Source: Bacteroidota bacterium
GTDB lineage: Bacteria > Bacteroidota > Bacteroidia > B-17B0 > Aurantibacillaceae
Assembly: GCA_019638705.1 (NCBI GenBank)
Contig: JAHBTI010000013.1
Span: forward strand, 1 to 64,000
Length of the DNA: 64,000 nucleotides
Reading direction: 5' to 3'
Made by a program: the position numbers and the translations under genes. How positions within the stretch are numbered: the first letter of the stretch is position 1; each line of letters opens with the position of its first letter. The notes under the pieces are model-generated. The model ran no database searches. It had not been told where the DNA came from and saw only the letters and a list, made by a program, of their open reading frames with translations. Below, piece after piece: positions 63,086-64,000 of the stretch.

Positions 63086-63456
63086 ACTATTGCTGTTTTT
63101 TTGTAAAGGTAAGGCTATGGCAATTTATGTGTTGCTACGTTTTGTAGTATGAGGATAAGAAATTATAAATGCCTTGTTCTTAGCATTTTTTTGTTTGCAT
63201 TGAATTAATTCTTTATAATTGCAGCAATATTCTTGTTAGCGTTAGCTAAATTTTTGTGGTTGAAAACTGAGAAACTTTAACACAAACTTATTGAACAGGA
63301 ATTAAGACTAATGCTCACGTTACGGCGTGGGTTAACCTTAATTTTATTTCAATAGGTATCTCAGTACCTCAACCAGTAGATTTGAGCTAATTAGCCCACG
63401 CTGCGTTTGTTTAATAAAAATTATCCTTTGGGCTTTAGGATACACAAACTAAAGTT
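63086..63456. other. Intergenic gap of 371 bases
   Basis: No gene of note is seen. It holds an inverted repeat at 63318-63406 and AT-rich sequence before the next gene. No clear terminator is present. Confidence 0.6.
63318..63406. repeat. Inverted repeat with GCGTGGG arms
   Basis: CGGCGTGGGTTAA on the left is inverse to TTAGCCCACGCTG on the right. A small inner hairpin, AGGTA and TACCT, lies between. It resembles an interspersed palindrome or a decayed mobile-element end. Confidence 0.5.
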
Positions 63457-63936
63457 ATGAAAAAAGGATTATTGCTTCTATTACTTCTAATTCAGATTAG
63501 GGGGTATTCTCAAGAATTTACATTAAATGAATTAATCAATCATTCAAGTTCAGAATTTTATGATGTTCTAATAAGTAATGATTTTAAATTTTCAAAAAGA
63601 GAGGGAAATACTTCTTATTTTGGTTATCGTACTTCTAATCTGTCAGAGGCTTCTTGTACAGTTAGTTGGTCATTTGATAATGATATTATTTCAATAGATA
63701 TAGTATTCTCAAATGAAGAAAAATTAACTTTAATAAAAAAACAATTAAATGAAGCGGTTAAAGACAAACGCAATAGTAATATTCGTTCTGAGGTACGTTT
63801 TGATGAATATGGAGTAATGTATACATACCTAATTGGTGAAATGTTTGTTACAAAAAAATATCATAACATATCATTAATATATGATAATAAACACTCTGAA
63901 TACACAATTATGATTATAACATTTATAATGCAATAA
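63457..63936 (+). CDS. Exported protein of unknown function, AT-rich
   Basis: The 159-residue protein starts with a signal peptide (MKKGLLLLLLLIQIRGYSQ) and then a domain of mixed strand and helix content, ending YTIMIITFIMQ. The base composition is clearly AT-richer than the housekeeping genes and the codons differ. No motif is recognised. Confidence 0.6.
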   Translation: MKKGLLLLLLLIQIRGYSQEFTLNELINHSSSEFYDVLISNDFKFSKREGNTSYFGYRTSNLSEASCTVSWSFDNDIISIDIVFSNEEKLTLIKKQLNEAVKDKRNSNIRSEVRFDEYGVMYTYLIGEMFVTKKYHNISLIYDNKHSEYTIMIITFIMQ

Positions 63937-63971
63937 AATCAACAAACAATAACTTTTAAAAATCAACAATT

Positions 63972-64000
63972 ATGACTGTAACAATTTTAAGAACACCTGA
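63972..64000 (+). CDS. Possible 5' start of a gene cut by the window end
   Basis: An ATG at 63972 gives MTVTILRTP before the window ends in the middle of a codon. Nothing further can be said. Confidence 0.25.

Overview
The window is a 64 kb piece of a Bacteroidota chromosome. The evidence is consistent. It carries a complete alternative complex III operon (actABCDEF) followed by cytochrome oxidase coxB-coxA. It has two proteins with a type IX secretion C-terminal sorting domain, a PorP/SprF plus OmpA-like pair, an OstA-like protein next to an LptF/G permease, and many lipoproteins. Many genes are preceded by a TAnnTTTG promoter box, and Shine-Dalgarno sequences are weak. It looks free-living and aerobic, with housekeeping genes throughout; the exact family cannot be fixed from the sequence alone. 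No tRNA, rRNA, CRISPR array, prophage or intact insertion sequence was recognised.

Layout. 0-6.2 kb (minus strand): an envelope operon, lptF-like permease, GT4 glycosyltransferase, a small antitoxin/PIN pair, a membrane GT2 and an OstA-like protein. 6.2-7.7 kb: a soluble GT2 and a pRiA4b ORF3-like acidic protein, closed by a strong terminator. 7.9-19.3 kb: actABCDEF-coxBA, quinol to oxygen electron transfer, ending at a two-way terminator. 19.4-28.1 kb: a glycosyltransferase, dnaK with a sigma-54-like promoter and a palindrome upstream, a lipoprotein, two small unknown genes, enolase, a MazEF-type pair and a citrate synthase of the mitochondrial sequence type. 28.3-31.5 kb: a tight three-gene unit of ECF sigma factor, single-pass membrane protein and SUMF1-fold protein. 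31.5-32.7 kb: an AbiEi/AbiEii-type toxin-antitoxin pair. 32.8-42.2 kb: gpmA, a HAD protein, map, an endonuclease/exonuclease/phosphatase protein, small envelope proteins, a YciO/YrdC-type protein, aroQ, xerD, ispH, twin lipoproteins and murQ. 42.5-58 kb: a 1391-residue secreted protein, ndk, rnz, a LuxR-type regulator, a GT22-like mannosyltransferase carrying an (AC)7 tract, a ClC transporter, a pirin, a GloVer-repeat secreted protein and the PorP/OmpA pair. 58-64 kb: a methyltransferase, an active signal peptidase I and an adjacent paralogue that has lost both catalytic residues, WbqC, a Bro-N protein and an AT-rich secreted protein.

How the parts work together. Citrate synthase, enolase and phosphoglycerate mutase feed central carbon metabolism, and the Act-Cox unit uses the reducing power. 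LptF and the OstA-like protein move lipopolysaccharide outward while the neighbouring glycosyltransferases probably build its sugars. The sorting-domain proteins are presumably exported by type IX secretion, and PorP/OmpA belong to that system.

The best candidates for something not well described are the sigma/membrane/SUMF1 unit (28337-31463), the signal peptidase pseudoenzyme beside an active DUF5684-fused signal peptidase (58796-62221), and the sigma-54-like control region of dnaK. Intergenic regions also carry several families of palindromic interspersed repeats (33.4, 38.5, 39.5, 42.2, 60.6 and 63.3 kb).
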